DNA of 64,000 bases from JAAYJT01 sp037445555 (GTDB taxonomy: Bacteria; Bacteroidota; Bacteroidia; Bacteroidales; JAAYJT01): positions 7,061 through 71,060 of the forward strand of contig JBBIKG010000019.1 of NCBI GenBank assembly GCA_037445555.1, in the 5' to 3' direction. How positions within the stretch are numbered: the stretch's first letter is position 1; every line of letters starts with the position of its first letter. Shown here piece after piece: positions 48,155-55,970 of this stretch. The translations under genes were made by a program, and so were the position numbers. The notes under the pieces were generated by a model. The model did no database searches. It saw only the letters and a list, made by a program, of their open reading frames with translations, and had not been told where the DNA came from.

Positions 48155-48627
48155 CAGCCAAATTTTCTTTTCATAAACCTCCGGTAAGCCTTTCCAAACC
48201 TCGGAATATTATCAAAAATATCACCCCAGAGGTCATAGTAGTCGCGTTGCTCAATAATTTTTCCCTGCTCATTGAGTGTAATACGACTGACACCATACAT
48301 CACAGAATTTGGATACTTTTTGAACCCGATAGTCATTTCCCATTCGATAAAAATATCATTTTCATGCTGCATGGTCTTTTTGAGCAACATCTTCAGATCT
48401 TTGGCCCGCTGGGTCAGACGTTCGGTCATGGCCTTAAATTCAGTCATTCCCCTTATTTCCTGTATCGTATCCCGGAAATAAATATTCTCGTCGTAAAAGG
48501 GAAGAATGTGCGACCAGTCGGGCTTGCCCTGTGTATTATAGGTTTTCGCCCAAAGCTCATTCACCAGCGCCAGGGTGAGCTTGTAACTATTAGATGAGGC
48601 GTTTATCTCATTTTGCTCTGTATTCAT
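48154..48627 (-). CDS. SnoaL/NTF2-like protein
   Basis: A 157-residue protein with the cone-shaped NTF2-like fold pattern: an N-terminal helix pair (LTLALVNELWAKTYN), then WSHILPFYDENIYFRDTIQEIRGMTEF, a middle strand set and a final YDLWGDIF segment. Members of this fold act as small isomerases, cyclases, hydrolases or binding proteins. In a cassette with an SDR and an FAD enzyme it is more likely to act on the same substrate than to be a transport factor. The start codon overlaps nothing; its stop overlaps the SDR start by one base. Confidence 0.75.
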   Translation of the reverse strand: MNTEQNEINASSNSYKLTLALVNELWAKTYNTQGKPDWSHILPFYDENIYFRDTIQEIRGMTEFKAMTERLTQRAKDLKMLLKKTMQHENDIFIEWEMTIGFKKYPNSVMYGVSRITLNEQGKIIEQRDYYDLWGDIFDNIPRFGKAYRRFMKRKFG

Positions 48628-48638
48628 TCCTTGTCCAG

Positions 48639-49094
48639 TTAAAATCTGATGTAATGTATTTTACAAACCACGGTAGTGTCTCGCTTCAGGTCAAATACAG
48701 TATCTTCAAATGCCGGAGGCATCAATCTTCCCATGGGATTGTTCGAAAATCCAAATCCCTCTTTGGGTGCTCCTATCCAATAGGTCTCCATTTTTTTATT
48801 CGCATTTTCGTCATGGAAGTACCTGAACGAATATTTCCCAGGCTTTAACTCGCCGATAGTAATAACACATTCTTTATTCAAAATGTTCTCTGTGAACCCC
48901 TTTTGTTGCTTGCCGCTCCCGTCCATAAACTCGAACAATATATTTCCGGTATCGTTTTTCAGGTTCTGAATTACAACTCTAAGTGTGACCTGCCCTTGTG
49001 CAGTCATATACGTAAGTGCGAACAAGATGGGTATGAAAAATAGTCTTAGTCCGGGCCAGTGCCGGCACCAAAAAAAAGAGCAAAGAAAAATCAT
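48639..49094 (-). CDS. DUF2141 family secreted protein
   Basis: A 151-residue protein from ATG 49094. A signal sequence with a strongly hydrophobic core (LRLFFIPILFALTYMTAQGQ) ends around residue 35. The mature part has the DUF2141 pattern: VTLRVVIQNLKNDTGNILFEFMD, then LKPGKYSFRYFHDENANKKMETYWIGAPKEGFGFSNNP and a final FDLKRDTTV segment. DUF2141 proteins are small periplasmic or surface beta-sandwich proteins of unknown role. It precedes the SnoaL-like gene by 11 bases and heads the cassette. A longer frame to 49193 lacks a credible signal peptide at its start. Confidence 0.82.
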   Translation of the reverse strand: MIFLCSFFWCRHWPGLRLFFIPILFALTYMTAQGQVTLRVVIQNLKNDTGNILFEFMDGSGKQQKGFTENILNKECVITIGELKPGKYSFRYFHDENANKKMETYWIGAPKEGFGFSNNPMGRLMPPAFEDTVFDLKRDTTVVCKIHYIRF

Positions 49095-49373
49095 TTTTTC
49101 ATTAAGTGCTAAAGACAGGCTGTGTCTTCCCTGAGTCAATGAAGGGCAGCGCTTGACAAGAGTTCCGGACTTAAGATCTCGACACTTATGCATTTCTCGG
49201 GTGTTATTTTAACGTTACAGGCGAACTCTTTTTCAGTTCTTCTTCCATATCGTTGGATTAATAATCGGTGCAGCTACTACATTTTTGCCTAGGGAGAGCT
49301 TCTTAAGTGGCAACATGCTGTTTTAGGGAAGGTATATAGATAAAACACAATATCTGCAGGAGCAGGGTTCAAA

Positions 49374-50438
49374 TTACCTTTTCAGGTACTGTTGTTCATA
49401 ATAGTGCAAATAATCTCCTGTGGTAACCTGATCGAGCCAGGTCCGATTGGACAAATACCAGTCAATGGTTGTACTCAATCCCTGCTCAAAGGTAACAGAG
49501 GGTCCCCATCCCAGCTCATTTTGAATTTTAGCGCTATCGATGGCGTAGCGCAGGTCGTGCCCGGCGCGATCTTTAACATAAGTGATCAGCCTTTCTGATG
49601 TGCCTGCTGCCCGCCCCAGTTTCTCGTTCATCATCCTGCACAGAAGCAGTATCAGGTCAATGTTTTTCCACTCGTTATTTCCGCCAATATTATAGGTTTC
49701 GCCAATGCTTCCCTCGTGAAACACAAGATCGATAGCCCGGGCATGGTCAACCACGAAAAGCCAGTCGCGTACGTTTTCGCCTTTCCCATACACTGGTAGG
49801 GGTTTGTTATTTTGAATGTTGTTTATGAATAAAGGGATGAGTTTTTCGGGAAATTGGTTAGGCCCGTAGTTATTAGAACAGTTCGTGATCACCACCGGAA
49901 GTCCGAAGGTGTCGTGGTAAGCTCTCACCAGGTGGTCGCTGCTGGCTTTGGAGGCAGAGTAAGGACTATGGGGATCATAGGGAGTATGTTCGGTAAAAAA
50001 ACCTTCCCCAGAGAGCGATCCATACACTTCATCTGTCGAAATATGGTAAAACCTCTGGCCTTCAAAGTTATCATGCCAGTGATGGCGTGCAGCGTTCAGC
50101 AGGTTAACTGTTCCAACTATATTAGTCATGATGAATTCCATCGGGCTGGCTATCGAACGGTCTACATGTGACTCGGCCGCCAGATGAATTACACCATTGA
50201 ACCGATACTTATCAAACATTTGTTGCATCAGGTCACCGTTAACTATATCAGCTCTCACAAACTCATAGTTTGGTGCATTTTCAATGTCTTTAAGATTGGC
50301 AAGGTTGCCGGCATAGGTCAATTTGTCGAGATTGACAATTTTATAATGCGCATATTTAGTAACAAAATGCCTCACCACGTGCGATCCGATGAAGCCAGCA
50401 CCGCCGGTTATCAGGAGGGTTTTTTCCATTTTACTCAT
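49374..50438 (-). CDS. rfbB: dTDP-glucose 4,6-dehydratase
   Basis: A 354-residue extended SDR. It has the nucleotide motif LLITGGAGFIGSHVVRHF, HLAAESHVDRSI, the catalytic region STDEVYGSLSGEG, the YSASKASSDHLVRAYH pair (Tyr, Lys) and NCSNNYGPNQFPEKLIP. This combination is specific for RfbB/RmlB, which makes dTDP-4-keto-6-deoxyglucose for rhamnose and other deoxysugars. rfbA, rfbC and rfbD are not in view. It is the last gene of a five-gene minus-strand run of sugar-nucleotide genes and lies 46 bases after galE. Confidence 0.95.
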   Translation of the reverse strand: MSKMEKTLLITGGAGFIGSHVVRHFVTKYAHYKIVNLDKLTYAGNLANLKDIENAPNYEFVRADIVNGDLMQQMFDKYRFNGVIHLAAESHVDRSIASPMEFIMTNIVGTVNLLNAARHHWHDNFEGQRFYHISTDEVYGSLSGEGFFTEHTPYDPHSPYSASKASSDHLVRAYHDTFGLPVVITNCSNNYGPNQFPEKLIPLFINNIQNNKPLPVYGKGENVRDWLFVVDHARAIDLVFHEGSIGETYNIGGNNEWKNIDLILLLCRMMNEKLGRAAGTSERLITYVKDRAGHDLRYAIDSAKIQNELGWGPSVTFEQGLSTTIDWYLSNRTWLDQVTTGDYLHYYEQQYLKR

Positions 50439-50484
50439 ACCTCTTGGTTTTTAAGCTGTTTCCCGTTATATCAACCCGGGATTT

Positions 50485-51522
50485 TCATTTGCGCCTGGAT
50501 TCAAGCGTAAGCTGCCATTTCCATGCAGAGAGAGTCATTTCATCAAGCGAGCGGCTTACACACCATTGCAATTCCTTATTTGCCCGGGTGACATCGGCCC
50601 AGATTTTCACAATATCTCCTTTGCGCCTGGGGGCAAACTCATAGTTTAACTTCTGCCCGCTGACCTTTTCGAACGACTCAATTACCTCAAGCACCGAATA
50701 GCCCCTGCCAGCACCGATATTATACACCTCACAGGATTCTTTGTATTTTTTGTGCAAAAGGTGTTCCAGAGCTGCTATATGCGCGTTGGCGAGATCCATT
50801 ACATGTATGTAATCGCGAATGGCCGTGCCATCAGGTGTATCATAATCACTGCCGAATACATGTAGTATTTTTTGAATGCCCGCGGCAGTCTGGGTGATGA
50901 ATGGCATCAGATTGCCCGGTGTACCGATAGGGTATTCGCCGATAAGTGCGGACGGGTGAGCGCCGATGGGGTTAAAATAGCGAAGTGATACCGCATTTAA
51001 GTTTTCTTTTTTGCAGGAGTCCTCTATGATATGTTCCGAGATCTGTTTGGTTCTTCCGTAAGGCGACCAGGCTTTGCCGAAGGGACAATTTTCGGATACG
51101 GGTAAAATATCGGGCTGACCATACACCGTGCATGAAGAGGAAAAAACCAGGCTTCTTATGTTGTGCCCGTGCATATTTTCAAGCAGGTTTATAAGGCTGA
51201 ACAGGTTGTTGCGAAAATATAGCAGAGGGTTCTGAACAGACTCATTCACTGCCTTCAGAGCCGCAAAATGAATAATGGCATCAATTTTACCCACGCCAGC
51301 AAAAAACGCCCTGGCGGCATCGCAGTCAGCAAGGTCAACTGCTACAAAACCCGGTCTTTTTCCGGCTATTTGCTCAATGAAATCAACCACTTCAGCGTAT
51401 GAATTCGAGAGGTTGTCGGCAATCAGCACATCATAACCCTGATTCATAAGTTCAACCACCGTGTGTGAGCCTAAATAACCCGTGCCCCCGGTAACAAGAA
51501 CCAAAGAGTTTTTATTATTCAT
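50485..51522 (-). CDS. galE: UDP-glucose 4-epimerase
   Basis: A 345-residue extended SDR. It begins with LVLVTGGTGYLGSHTVVELM, then HFAALKAVNESV, SSSCTVYG, YGRTKQ (Tyr and Lys), RYFNPIGAHPS and RDYIHVMDLANAH, all hallmarks of GalE. It interconverts UDP-glucose and UDP-galactose (some members also act on the N-acetyl forms). The context of surface-sugar genes on both sides suggests a role in envelope polysaccharide. It lies 60 bases after the acetyltransferase gene. Confidence 0.94.
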   Translation of the reverse strand: MNNKNSLVLVTGGTGYLGSHTVVELMNQGYDVLIADNLSNSYAEVVDFIEQIAGKRPGFVAVDLADCDAARAFFAGVGKIDAIIHFAALKAVNESVQNPLLYFRNNLFSLINLLENMHGHNIRSLVFSSSCTVYGQPDILPVSENCPFGKAWSPYGRTKQISEHIIEDSCKKENLNAVSLRYFNPIGAHPSALIGEYPIGTPGNLMPFITQTAAGIQKILHVFGSDYDTPDGTAIRDYIHVMDLANAHIAALEHLLHKKYKESCEVYNIGAGRGYSVLEVIESFEKVSGQKLNYEFAPRRKGDIVKIWADVTRANKELQWCVSRSLDEMTLSAWKWQLTLESRRK

Positions 51523-51582
51523 GATGTAATTCGTTAACCTGCCATAACTTGGGGTATTTCCGAAAATTAGCTTGTTATCATA

Positions 51583-52167
51583 TTACCCAGGTAAAACTTT
51601 TCTCACCATGTTATTGGTTAAAGCATAGATTTCAGTGCTTTCCGAACAAACAGCCAAGCCATCCGGTCCAAAATACAACCTGTGACCGTATTCGCTCACC
51701 CAGCCAACCTGTTTTGATGGATTGCCGACAACAAGAGCATAGGGCAATACATCCTTGGTTACAACCGCTCCGGCCCCAATCATAGCAAATTGCCCAATGG
51801 TGTGCCCACACAAAATGGTTGCGTTTGCACCTATGGTCGCTCCTTTCTTAACAATAGTCGGAAGATATTTATCCCTGCGAACGATTGCGCTCCGGGGATT
51901 CAGAATATTGGTAAACACCATTGATGGTCCTAAAAAAACATCATCCTCGCAAATGACCCCCGTATAAATGCTGACATTGTTCTGCACCTTGACATTACGT
52001 CCGAGCACAACACCAGGCGAAACCACTACATTTTGTCCCAGATTGCATTGCTTTCCTATCACACATCCACTCATAACATGGGAAAAGTGCCATATTTTTG
52101 TCCCTTTTCCAATCGAACAGCCGTCATCTATTACAGCCGTCGGGTGTGCAAAAAAAACGTTTTCCAT
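51583..52167 (-). CDS. WbpD/WlbB-like UDP-sugar N-acetyltransferase
   Basis: A 194-residue left-handed beta-helix acyltransferase. Hexapeptide repeats run from residue 5 to about 155. The conserved opening FFAHPTAVIDDGCSIGKGTKIWHFSHV and the motif GPSMVFTNILNPRS are those of WbpD/WlbB, which acetylates the 3-amino group of UDP-2-acetamido-3-amino-glucuronate in O-antigen synthesis. The aminotransferase that would supply its substrate (WbpE type) is encoded 3 bases upstream, an arrangement typical of these pathways. WbpA and WbpB partners are not in view. Confidence 0.87.
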   Translation of the reverse strand: MENVFFAHPTAVIDDGCSIGKGTKIWHFSHVMSGCVIGKQCNLGQNVVVSPGVVLGRNVKVQNNVSIYTGVICEDDVFLGPSMVFTNILNPRSAIVRRDKYLPTIVKKGATIGANATILCGHTIGQFAMIGAGAVVTKDVLPYALVVGNPSKQVGWVSEYGHRLYFGPDGLAVCSESTEIYALTNNMVRKVLPG

Positions 52168-52170
52168 TTT

Positions 52171-53310
52171 TCACTCATTTAGGAAGTTAAGCACCTGTTG
52201 AGTTATATAGCCAAGCTGAGTTTCGTCAAGTTCAGTGTGCATGGGCAATGAAATCACCTGATTGCAAAGCTGCTCGGTAACAGGAAGTTCTCCAATCTGG
52301 AAACCATATTTTGCGAAAGCCTTCTGAAGGTGAATAGGCACCGGATAATACACCATGGCTGGAACGCCTGCAGCTTGCAGGTGAGTAATCAGCTTGTTTC
52401 GGTCAGCCCCTGAAATCTTCATTGTGTACTGATGAAACACATGTGTTGACTTCGGGTGCCTCAGCGGTACTACAATTTCATTATTGGTGCTGAATGCAGC
52501 GTCATATGTATCAGCAGCACTGAGCCTAGCCTGATTATAGCGGTCAAGGTAGCGTAATTTGACATTAAGCACAGCTGCCTGAATGCTGTCGAGCCGTGAA
52601 TTTATACCTGTGTGGTCATGATAATACCTGACTGTCATGCCATGATTGGCCAAACTTCGCAATCTGGCAGCCAATGCGTCATCATTGGTAAAAAGTGCTC
52701 CCCCATCGCCATAGCATCCCAAATTTTTCGACGGAAAAAATGACATGCAACCCACTTGTCCCATGCTGCCCGCCCTGGCGTATGATCCGTTATGGAAGAG
52801 ATACAAAGCACCTATTGACTGGCAGGCGTCTTCGATGACAAAAAGATTGTGCTTTTTTGCAATGGCAAGCAAAGGCTCCATATCGGCACATTGGCCAAAC
52901 AAATGTACCGGCACGATGGCTTTGGTTCGCGGCGTGATGCGGTGTTCTATGTCGTTGCAGTCGATGTTGAATGTGCCCGCATCAACGTCGGCAAAAATAG
53001 GTGTCAATCCGAGCAAGGCAATAACCTCGGCTGTAGCGATAAAGGTAAATGCTGTTGTAATGACTTCATCGCCGGGTTGTACGCCAGCGGCCATCATCGC
53101 CAGCTGAAGGGCGTCTGTTCCGTTGGCACAGCCAATCACATGTTTCACTCCAAGATATTCGCCCAGATTGTTTTCAAATTCTTTCACTACCGGGCCATTG
53201 ATAAACTGCGTTGAATCAACTACGGCTTGAATTGCTTCGTCGACCTCGTGTTTGATTTTCGTGTACTGACCTTTAAGGTCGACCATTTGTATTTTACCAG
53301 CCGGTGGCAT
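52171..53310 (-). CDS. DegT/DnrJ/EryC1 family sugar aminotransferase (WbpE-like)
   Basis: A 379-residue PLP aminotransferase. It opens with IQMVDLKGQYTKIKHEVDEAI, the start typical of WbpE/WlbC in Bacteroidota. The cofactor region GCANGTDALQLAM, the VIEDACQSIGALY segment and the PLP lysine in SFFPSKNLGCYGDGG are all present. It should aminate a 3-keto UDP-sugar before acetylation by the adjacent WbpD-like enzyme. The frame extends to 53418 inside the upstream gene, but ATG 53310 (MPPAGKIQMVDLKG) fits the family and avoids a 71-base overlap; ATG 53286 is a third choice. Confidence 0.9.
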   Translation of the reverse strand: MPPAGKIQMVDLKGQYTKIKHEVDEAIQAVVDSTQFINGPVVKEFENNLGEYLGVKHVIGCANGTDALQLAMMAAGVQPGDEVITTAFTFIATAEVIALLGLTPIFADVDAGTFNIDCNDIEHRITPRTKAIVPVHLFGQCADMEPLLAIAKKHNLFVIEDACQSIGALYLFHNGSYARAGSMGQVGCMSFFPSKNLGCYGDGGALFTNDDALAARLRSLANHGMTVRYYHDHTGINSRLDSIQAAVLNVKLRYLDRYNQARLSAADTYDAAFSTNNEIVVPLRHPKSTHVFHQYTMKISGADRNKLITHLQAAGVPAMVYYPVPIHLQKAFAKYGFQIGELPVTEQLCNQVISLPMHTELDETQLGYITQQVLNFLNE

Positions 53311-53347
53311 GCGCTCAGGTGTTTGTGCAAATATATTGTAAAATGGG

Positions 53348-54328
53348 CTAAGGCAGCTTTGATACAAGGCTAAAATGGCGGATAACAGAGAGCTGGATAC
53401 AGTGGTGATATACATCATGTACCCCTTTTTGGTATTCTATTTTCACAGTGCCGGCGTCACATTTGATATCGTAACCCACCCTTATAACCACCGGATCGTC
53501 ACGCATTTCCATATAACCAAAATATCCGGCTGTTTCGGCATAGAATGCGGAATGTTTTCCTGTCATTTTCAAACCGAATCCAATCAGCAGGGCGTCGTTT
53601 TGCCGGTTTCTATCAAAATTCGTTTGCCAGGCATAAAAACCCAGCATTCCGTACGCCCGGGTAATTCTCTCATTATTTTCACCGGACACTATCAGGGTTT
53701 TCCCGAATGAAATATCGAAAAAATATCCGGGGGCGTCCGAAAAACGTGCATCGTAGAGCCTTGTTCCCGAGGGCGCACGGAGTCCTATCCGGAGCACTAC
53801 ATCCGGGAACCGGGGTCCGTTGACAAGGGCGAAGTAGGTGTTCATTCCTATATCGCCTGTGGCCAAGCCTTCGACATGTCGGCTACGGGCTCGCCTTTCA
53901 TCACGAAGCATGGTGTCGGTTTTATAGTACTCAATGGGGGTGTGGCTGATTTCAAGCGCGGCCTTGCCATTGGCAAACGGAAAATATAACCTGCTGTTGC
54001 CATCGATCGTTTGCTCACCTGCCTGAAAATAATACCGGGAGCCTGCTTCAAACAAAGCCTTATCGAAAAGCACCCCTGTGTGCATGTCGGGCACCGGAAG
54101 TGCATTAGGCCCAAGATATCCGGGGCTAAGGATCATGTATCGGCTCCAATGGGTTATTCCGTCCCATCCATGCTTCTGATTCCACCAGTAATAGTCCTGT
54201 GCAGAAATATGTTGCACCCAGGCAAATATCCAAATCAGGAAGCTAGCTAAGAGTCTGCAGTGGTGGAATGCGACAATCAGGGAAATCTTCCGATTCGTCA
54301 CTCTGGCGGCCTCCATTAGCTTGAGCAT
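53348..54328 (-). CDS. Uncharacterised outer-membrane-type protein at the head of a sugar-nucleotide operon
   Basis: A 326-residue protein that I do not recognise. A hydrophobic signal segment (LLASFLIWIFAWVQHISAQ) ends around residue 44, followed by QDYYWWNQKHGWDGITHWSRYM. The mature part alternates polar and hydrophobic residues with many Tyr, Phe and Gly, and has the look of an outer-membrane beta-barrel (for example PGYFFDISFGKTLIVSG and NDALLIGFGLKMTG). There is no TonB box or sorting domain. It has its own promoter box and starts the minus-strand run with the sugar-nucleotide genes, so a link to polysaccharide export or surface display is possible but unproven. Confidence 0.7.
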   Translation of the reverse strand: MLKLMEAARVTNRKISLIVAFHHCRLLASFLIWIFAWVQHISAQDYYWWNQKHGWDGITHWSRYMILSPGYLGPNALPVPDMHTGVLFDKALFEAGSRYYFQAGEQTIDGNSRLYFPFANGKAALEISHTPIEYYKTDTMLRDERRARSRHVEGLATGDIGMNTYFALVNGPRFPDVVLRIGLRAPSGTRLYDARFSDAPGYFFDISFGKTLIVSGENNERITRAYGMLGFYAWQTNFDRNRQNDALLIGFGLKMTGKHSAFYAETAGYFGYMEMRDDPVVIRVGYDIKCDAGTVKIEYQKGVHDVYHHCIQLSVIRHFSLVSKLP

Positions 54329-54343
54329 GCAACGTTGGTTTGC

Positions 54344-54352
54344 ACAAAGGTA
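54344..54352 (-). promoter_or_regulatory. Putative -7 box (TACCTTTGT) for the sugar-nucleotide operon
   Basis: It matches TAnnTTTG on the minus strand, 15 bases before the ATG at 54328. It lies about 31 bases from the divergent waaA box. Confidence 0.45.
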
Positions 54353-54383
54353 ATGAGCCTGAGCGATATTACGGTTGATTGTC

Positions 54384-54392
54384 TAATTTTGC
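54384..54392 (+). promoter_or_regulatory. Putative -7 box (TAATTTTGC) for waaA
   Basis: A full TAnnTTTGC match on the plus strand, about 100 bases before the proposed ATG at 54493. The frame that starts at 54379 would begin upstream of this box. Confidence 0.45.
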
Positions 54393-54492
54393 AGCAGGTA
54401 CTTATGTGAGTTGTTCCAACCGGGTTTTTCGTATGAATACCGGGATTGGGAGCGAATCAATGACAAACATATATCTGAGTAATTACAACCAA

Positions 54493-55746
54493 ATGGCCTT
54501 CCTGTATAATCTAGGCATACATATTCACCTGTGGTTGATCCGGCTGGCATCGCTATTTCATCCGAAAGCAAAAAAATGGATCATTGGAAGGCGTGATACA
54601 TTTATCGATCTCAAGCATTTTTCTGGCACAGGAGCACCTGTAGTCTGGTTTCATTGCGCCTCGCTGGGGGAGTTTGAGCAGGGAAGGCCAGTAATTGAAG
54701 CCTTCAAAGCGAAATATCCGGGCTATAAAATTCTGCTCACCTTCTACTCCCCCTCCGGGTTTGAAGTGCGTCGCAATTACCTCCAAGCCGATCTGGTTTG
54801 TTACCTGCCCGCAGACACTTCGCAAAATGCAAGGAAATTCGTCAGTATCGTCAAGCCTGTGTTTGCTGTGTTTGTTAAATACGAATACTGGCACAATTAT
54901 TTAAATGAACTGGCCGGGAAAAATATTCCGCTGATAGTGATTTCAGCTATATTTCGCCCTGATCAGTATTTTTTCAGGTGGTGGGGAGGCTGGTTTTTGA
55001 ACAATCTGAAAAAGGTGCGGTATTTCTTTGTGCAGGACATGCATTCGTTACGAATACTGCAAAGACATGGAATAACACAGGCCTGCCTGAGTGGCGACAC
55101 CCGTTTTGACCGTGTTTTACAAATAGCCTCCGAGCAGGCTTCGATAGATACGGTTGAAGATTTTTGTGAAGGCAAGCAGGCTATTGTTGCAGGTAGTACC
55201 TGGCCGGCTGATGAACAGGTACTTGCCAGATTGTTTTTCGACCTGGATGAAAAGCCCATCCTGATCATCGCTCCGCATGAGGTTAATGAAACCCACCTGC
55301 AACAGTTGGATGATGTGTTCAAAGGCAATGCCATACGTTACTCACAACTTGCCGGAAAAGCCGACCGCACAAAATCCGTACTGATAATTGACAACATCGG
55401 AATGCTTTCAAAGCTCTACCGCTATGGGAGCCTTGCGTATGTTGGTGGCGGATTTGGCGCTGGAATTCACAATCTCCTCGAAGCTGCCGTGTATGGAATC
55501 CCGGTATTGTTTGGTCCAAACAATCATAAATTCAAAGAAGCTCAGGGACTGATTGCTGTGGGCGGGGGTTTCAGTATTTCGAATTATGGCGACCTTAAAT
55601 TAACCTTTCAAAAACTGATTTCAGGTGGTTCGTTGAAGAAAAGCGGCGCATCCGCCGAAGATTATATACGAAAAAATGCTGGTGCGACGATCAAAATTAT
55701 GCGGTTTATCGACTCTATGATGCCTTTGACGACCCCGGGCGACTAA
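54493..55746 (+). CDS. waaA: 3-deoxy-D-manno-octulosonic acid (Kdo) transferase
   Basis: A 417-residue inner-membrane glycosyltransferase that adds Kdo to lipid A. An N-terminal hydrophobic helix (FLYNLGIHIHLWLIRLASLF) anchors it. Then come VWFHCASLGEFEQGRPVIE (donor-site Glu), KILLTFYSPSGFE, and the C-terminal AYVGGGFGAGIHNLLEAAVYGIPVLFGPN motif of the GT30 family. It shows that the organism makes a Kdo-containing lipid A core. Start choice: ATG 54493 fits the family best; in-frame ATGs at 54433 and 54460 are possible. Confidence 0.93.
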   Translation: MAFLYNLGIHIHLWLIRLASLFHPKAKKWIIGRRDTFIDLKHFSGTGAPVVWFHCASLGEFEQGRPVIEAFKAKYPGYKILLTFYSPSGFEVRRNYLQADLVCYLPADTSQNARKFVSIVKPVFAVFVKYEYWHNYLNELAGKNIPLIVISAIFRPDQYFFRWWGGWFLNNLKKVRYFFVQDMHSLRILQRHGITQACLSGDTRFDRVLQIASEQASIDTVEDFCEGKQAIVAGSTWPADEQVLARLFFDLDEKPILIIAPHEVNETHLQQLDDVFKGNAIRYSQLAGKADRTKSVLIIDNIGMLSKLYRYGSLAYVGGGFGAGIHNLLEAAVYGIPVLFGPNNHKFKEAQGLIAVGGGFSISNYGDLKLTFQKLISGGSLKKSGASAEDYIRKNAGATIKIMRFIDSMMPLTTPGD

Positions 55747-55929
55747 GCTTTTTATGACGTTTTACAAATACACAACGCCTTGTGTCTGAAAGCAAGACGG
55801 GGATTTCATCCTGATAATCCGATAAACGACAGGCTGTAAAGTTCGACCACAACCTGAAAGCTGCATTCTAATTCAATGCCTTCTATATTGCGACCTTTAC
55901 TGGTAAGATTGCGAAACGTTAGAATGGTT

Positions 55930-55938
55930 TATCTTTGC
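55930..55938 (+). promoter_or_regulatory. Putative -7 box (TATCTTTGC) for pdxA
   Basis: A full TAnnTTTGC match with ATTG ending at 55912 as a possible -33 element 17 bases upstream. The TTG (55935) that opens the longer frame is inside the box. Confidence 0.55.
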
Positions 55939-55970
55939 AAAAAGCGCGTTATTGTTTAAAGATACTATCT

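Noticed and set aside
53311..53418. N-terminal extension of the WbpE-like aminotransferase
   Set aside because: It overlaps the upstream gene by 71 bases and its sequence is not seen in the family, which starts near IQMVDLKGQY.
55747..55929. Gap between waaA and pdxA examined for an RNA gene
   Set aside because: No tRNA fold, riboswitch core or conserved hairpin was recognised.
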